Source: Palsa-504 sp963753225
GTDB taxonomy: Bacteria > Actinomycetota > Actinomycetes > Streptosporangiales > Streptosporangiaceae
Direction of reading: 5' to 3'
DNA length: 64,000 bases
Assembly (NCBI GenBank): GCA_963753225.1
Contig: CAVWBQ010000044.1
Location: forward strand, 140,840-204,839
Positions 61,544 through 64,000 of this stretch are shown one piece after another. Each line of letters starts with the position of its first letter. Position 1 is the first letter of the stretch. The notes under the pieces were generated by a model, which made no database searches, was not told the origin of the DNA, and saw only the letters and a list, made by a program, of their open reading frames with translations. Both the position numbers and the translations under genes were made by a program.

Positions 61544-64000
61544 GTGCTTGACGTCAACTTCTTCGATGACCTGCGCATCGGCCTCGCCACCGCCGAGGAC
61601 ATCCGGCAGTGGTCGCATGGCGAAGTGAAGAAGCCTGAGACCATCAACTACCGCACCCTCAAGCCGGAAAAGGACGGGCTCTTCTGCGAGAAGATCTTCG
61701 GCCCGACCCGGGACTGGGAGTGCTACTGCGGCAAGTACAAGCGGGTCAGGTTCAAGGGCATCATCTGTGAGCGCTGCGGCGTGGAAGTCACCCGCGCCAA
61801 GGTGCGGCGCGAGCGGATGGGCCACATCGAGCTGGCCGCGCCGGTCACGCACATCTGGTACTTCAAGGGCGTGCCCAGCCGGCTCGGCTACCTGCTCGAC
61901 CTGGCGCCGAAGGACCTGGAGAAGGTCATCTACTTCGCCGCTTACATGATCACCTACGTGGACGACGACGCGCGGGCCCGTGACCTGCCGTCCCTCGAGG
62001 CGAAGATCAGCGTCGAGCGCGGCCAGCTCGAGCAGCGCCGCGACGCCGACGTCGAGGCCCGGCAGGCCAAGCTGGAGGCCGACCTGGCCGAGCTCGAGGC
62101 GCAGGGCGCCAAGAGCGACGCCAAGCGGAAGCTCCGCGAGTCCTCCGACCGTGAGTGCAAGCAGATCAGGGACCGCGCGGGCAAGGAGATCGACCGCCTG
62201 GACGAGGTCTGGAGCAGGTTCAAGAACCTGAAGGTCCAGGACCTCGAGGGCGACGAGCTGCTGTACCGCGAGATGCGGGACCGGTTCGGCCGGTACTTCC
62301 GCGGCGGCATGGGCGCGCAGGCCATCCAGGACCGGCTGGCCAGCTTCGACCTGGACGCGGAGGCGCAGAGCCTGCGCGAGACGATCCGCACCGGCAAGGG
62401 CCAGAAGAAGGCCCGTGCTCTGAAGCGGCTCAAGGTCGTGAGCGCGTTCCTGAACACGCGTAACTCGCCCATGGGCATGGTGCTCGACTGCATCCCGGTG
62501 ATCCCGCCGGACCTGCGGCCGATGGTCCAGCTCGACGGTGGCCGGTTCGCCACCTCCGACCTGAACGACCTGTACCGCCGGGTCATCAACCGGAACAACC
62601 GGCTGAAGAGGCTGCTCGACCTGGGCGCGCCCGAGATCATCGTGAACAACGAGAAGCGGATGCTCCAGGAGGCCGTGGACAGCCTGTTCGACAACGGCCG
62701 CCGTGGCCGTCCGGTCACCGGTCCTGGCAACCGCCCGCTGAAGTCCCTGTCCGACATGCTGAAGGGCAAGCAGGGACGGTTCCGCCAGAACCTGCTCGGC
62801 AAGCGGGTCGACTACTCCGGCCGTAGCGTCATCGTCGTCGGTCCGCAGCTCAAGCTGCACCAGTGCGGTCTGCCCAAGCAGATGGCCCTGGAGCTGTTCA
62901 AGCCGTTCGTGATGAAGCGCCTGGTTGACCTCAACCACGCGCAGAACATCAAGTCGGCCAAGCGGATGGTGGAGCGGGCCCGCCCGGTGGTGTGGGACGT
63001 GCTCGAGGAGGTCATCACCGAGCACCCGGTGCTGCTCAACCGGGCGCCGACGCTGCACCGCCTCGGCATCCAGGCCTTCGAGCCCCAGCTGGTCGAGGGC
63101 AAGGCCATCCAGATCCACCCGCTGGTCTGCACCGCGTTCAACGCGGACTTCGACGGCGACCAGATGGCGGTGCACCTGCCGCTGTCCGCCGAGGCGCAGG
63201 CCGAGGCTCGGATCCTGATGCTGTCCACCAACAACATCCTCAAGCCCGCCGACGGCAAGCCGGTCACCATGCCCACCCAGGACATGATCATCGGCCTGTA
63301 CTACCTGACCAGGCAGACCGACGGGGTGGCCGGCGAAGGCCGGGCGTTCTCCTCGCTGTCCGAGGCCCTGATGGCCTACGACTCGGGCGAGCTCGACCTG
63401 CAGGCGAAGATCGAGATCAGGCTGCCGGGCGTCGTCCCGCCGCAGGGTTACCAGCGGCGGGAGGGCACCGAGGACGGCGACCCGATCCGCCTGGCCACCA
63501 CGCTGGGCCGGTGCATCTTCAACGAGACGCTGCCGGGCGACTTCCCGTTCGTCAACTTCGAGGTGGACAGGAAGCAGCTGACGATCATCGTCAACTCGCT
63601 GGCCGAGACCTACCCGAAGGTCGAGGTGGCGGCGGCTCTTGACGCGCTCAAGGACGCCGGCTTCCACTGGGCCACCCGGGCGGGGGTCACGATCGCGATC
63701 GAGGATGTCGTCGCGCCGCCGAACAAGGCGGCGATCCTGGAGAACTACGAGCGCCGCGCCGACAAGGTGCAGCGCGAGTACGAGCGCGGCCTGATCACCG
63801 ACGAGGAGCGTCGTCAGGAGCTCATCGAGATCTGGACGCACGCGACCGCCGAGGTGGCGCAGGACATGGAGGCGGCCTTCCCCGAGACCAACTCGGTCTG
63901 GATGATGGTCAACTCCGGCGCCCGCGGTAACCCGATGCAGGTCCGGCAGATCGCCGGCATGCGCGGCCTGGTCTCCAACCCGAAGGGCGAGACCATCCCG
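61544..64000 (+). CDS. rpoC: DNA-directed RNA polymerase subunit beta' (N-terminal 819 codons, cut by window end)
   Basis: GTG start at 61544; the frame is open to the window end. MLDVNFFDDLRIGLATAED, the zinc-binding cysteines ECYCGKYKR and CERCGVEV, KRVDYSGRSVIVVGP, LLNRAPTLHRLGIQAFEP and the catalytic NADFDGDQMAVHLPL with three Mg-binding Asp are all present. About 480 more residues are expected beyond the edge. Confidence 0.98.
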   Translation, partial: MLDVNFFDDLRIGLATAEDIRQWSHGEVKKPETINYRTLKPEKDGLFCEKIFGPTRDWECYCGKYKRVRFKGIICERCGVEVTRAKVRRERMGHIELAAPVTHIWYFKGVPSRLGYLLDLAPKDLEKVIYFAAYMITYVDDDARARDLPSLEAKISVERGQLEQRRDADVEARQAKLEADLAELEAQGAKSDAKRKLRESSDRECKQIRDRAGKEIDRLDEVWSRFKNLKVQDLEGDELLYREMRDRFGRYFRGGMGAQAIQDRLASFDLDAEAQSLRETIRTGKGQKKARALKRLKVVSAFLNTRNSPMGMVLDCIPVIPPDLRPMVQLDGGRFATSDLNDLYRRVINRNNRLKRLLDLGAPEIIVNNEKRMLQEAVDSLFDNGRRGRPVTGPGNRPLKSLSDMLKGKQGRFRQNLLGKRVDYSGRSVIVVGPQLKLHQCGLPKQMALELFKPFVMKRLVDLNHAQNIKSAKRMVERARPVVWDVLEEVITEHPVLLNRAPTLHRLGIQAFEPQLVEGKAIQIHPLVCTAFNADFDGDQMAVHLPLSAEAQAEARILMLSTNNILKPADGKPVTMPTQDMIIGLYYLTRQTDGVAGEGRAFSSLSEALMAYDSGELDLQAKIEIRLPGVVPPQGYQRREGTEDGDPIRLATTLGRCIFNETLPGDFPFVNFEVDRKQLTIIVNSLAETYPKVEVAAALDALKDAGFHWATRAGVTIAIEDVVAPPNKAAILENYERRADKVQREYERGLITDEERRQELIEIWTHATAEVAQDMEAAFPETNSVWMMVNSGARGNPMQVRQIAGMRGLVSNPKGETIP

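Overview
The window is very GC-rich (roughly 70% by eye, an estimate) and belongs to a filamentous-type actinobacterium. Signs of this are GTG and TTG starts, a WhiB7-like regulator, a BldC-like DNA-binding protein, a DUF574-type SAM methyltransferase, a mycosin protease, HadA/HadB dehydratases between rpmG and murB, an ileS T-box of the short actinobacterial type, and rpoB starting at TTG. A streptosporangialean-like lineage would fit, but the family cannot be fixed from this piece alone.

Layout. 0-5.5 kb: end of an ABC solute-binding protein, a flavoprotein monooxygenase/OsmC pair, and a divergent metX-metY-CoA-binding operon with overlapping stop/start codons. 5.5-24.8 kb is accessory: small DNA- and zinc-binding proteins, a lone STAS protein, a two-gene unit coding a membrane protein and a three-domain wall hydrolase, a Gfo/Idh oxidoreductase, a STAND NTPase-WD40 protein split by a frameshift, a secreted glycosidase-like gene also split by a frameshift, a Baeyer-Villiger monooxygenase divergent from its likely TetR repressor, a CapA lipoprotein, and a partner-switching module (MEDS-STAS, HATPase-STAS, STAS). 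24.8-40.4 kb is a mosaic of regulators and small enzymes (MarR, SRPBCC, WhiB7-like, PIG-L, methionine aminopeptidase, PAP2, phosphodiesterase, glutamine amidotransferase, TPR regulator, thioesterase, methyltransferase, enolase-superfamily enzyme, molybdenum hydroxylase subunit) with at least three decayed genes. 40.5-64 kb is the conserved core: tRNA-Met, rpmG, hadA, hadB, murB, an S41-like protease, ileS, add, an aspartate-type aminotransferase, tRNA-Trp, secE, nusG, rplK, rplA, rplJ, rplL, rpoB, and rpoC (running off the end).

The core half is informative for regulation. ileS has a T-box leader with a hairpin that can hide its Shine-Dalgarno site. rplJL has its own promoter, an L10-type leader and an attenuator. 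rpoB has a promoter of the same style (TACACT -10, 18-base spacer).

The most unusual things are: (1) a 137-150 base dispersed repeat with a 52-base hairpin, found at 25.8 kb and again at 55.9 kb, the second copy sitting in a 253-base element with 15-base perfect terminal inverted repeats between rplA and rplJ; (2) an adenosine deaminase gene whose only well-placed start codon reads ATA, apparently an ATGA overlap changed to ATAA; (3) a mycosin frame without its own stop that reads about 540 bases into the antisense of ileS; (4) two single-base frameshifts, one in the STAND NTPase and one in the glycosidase; (5) several truncated or internally deleted genes; and (6) many short tandem repeats (13-21 bases), several in frame inside genes. 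Some of the broken genes could be assembly errors; reads would settle that.
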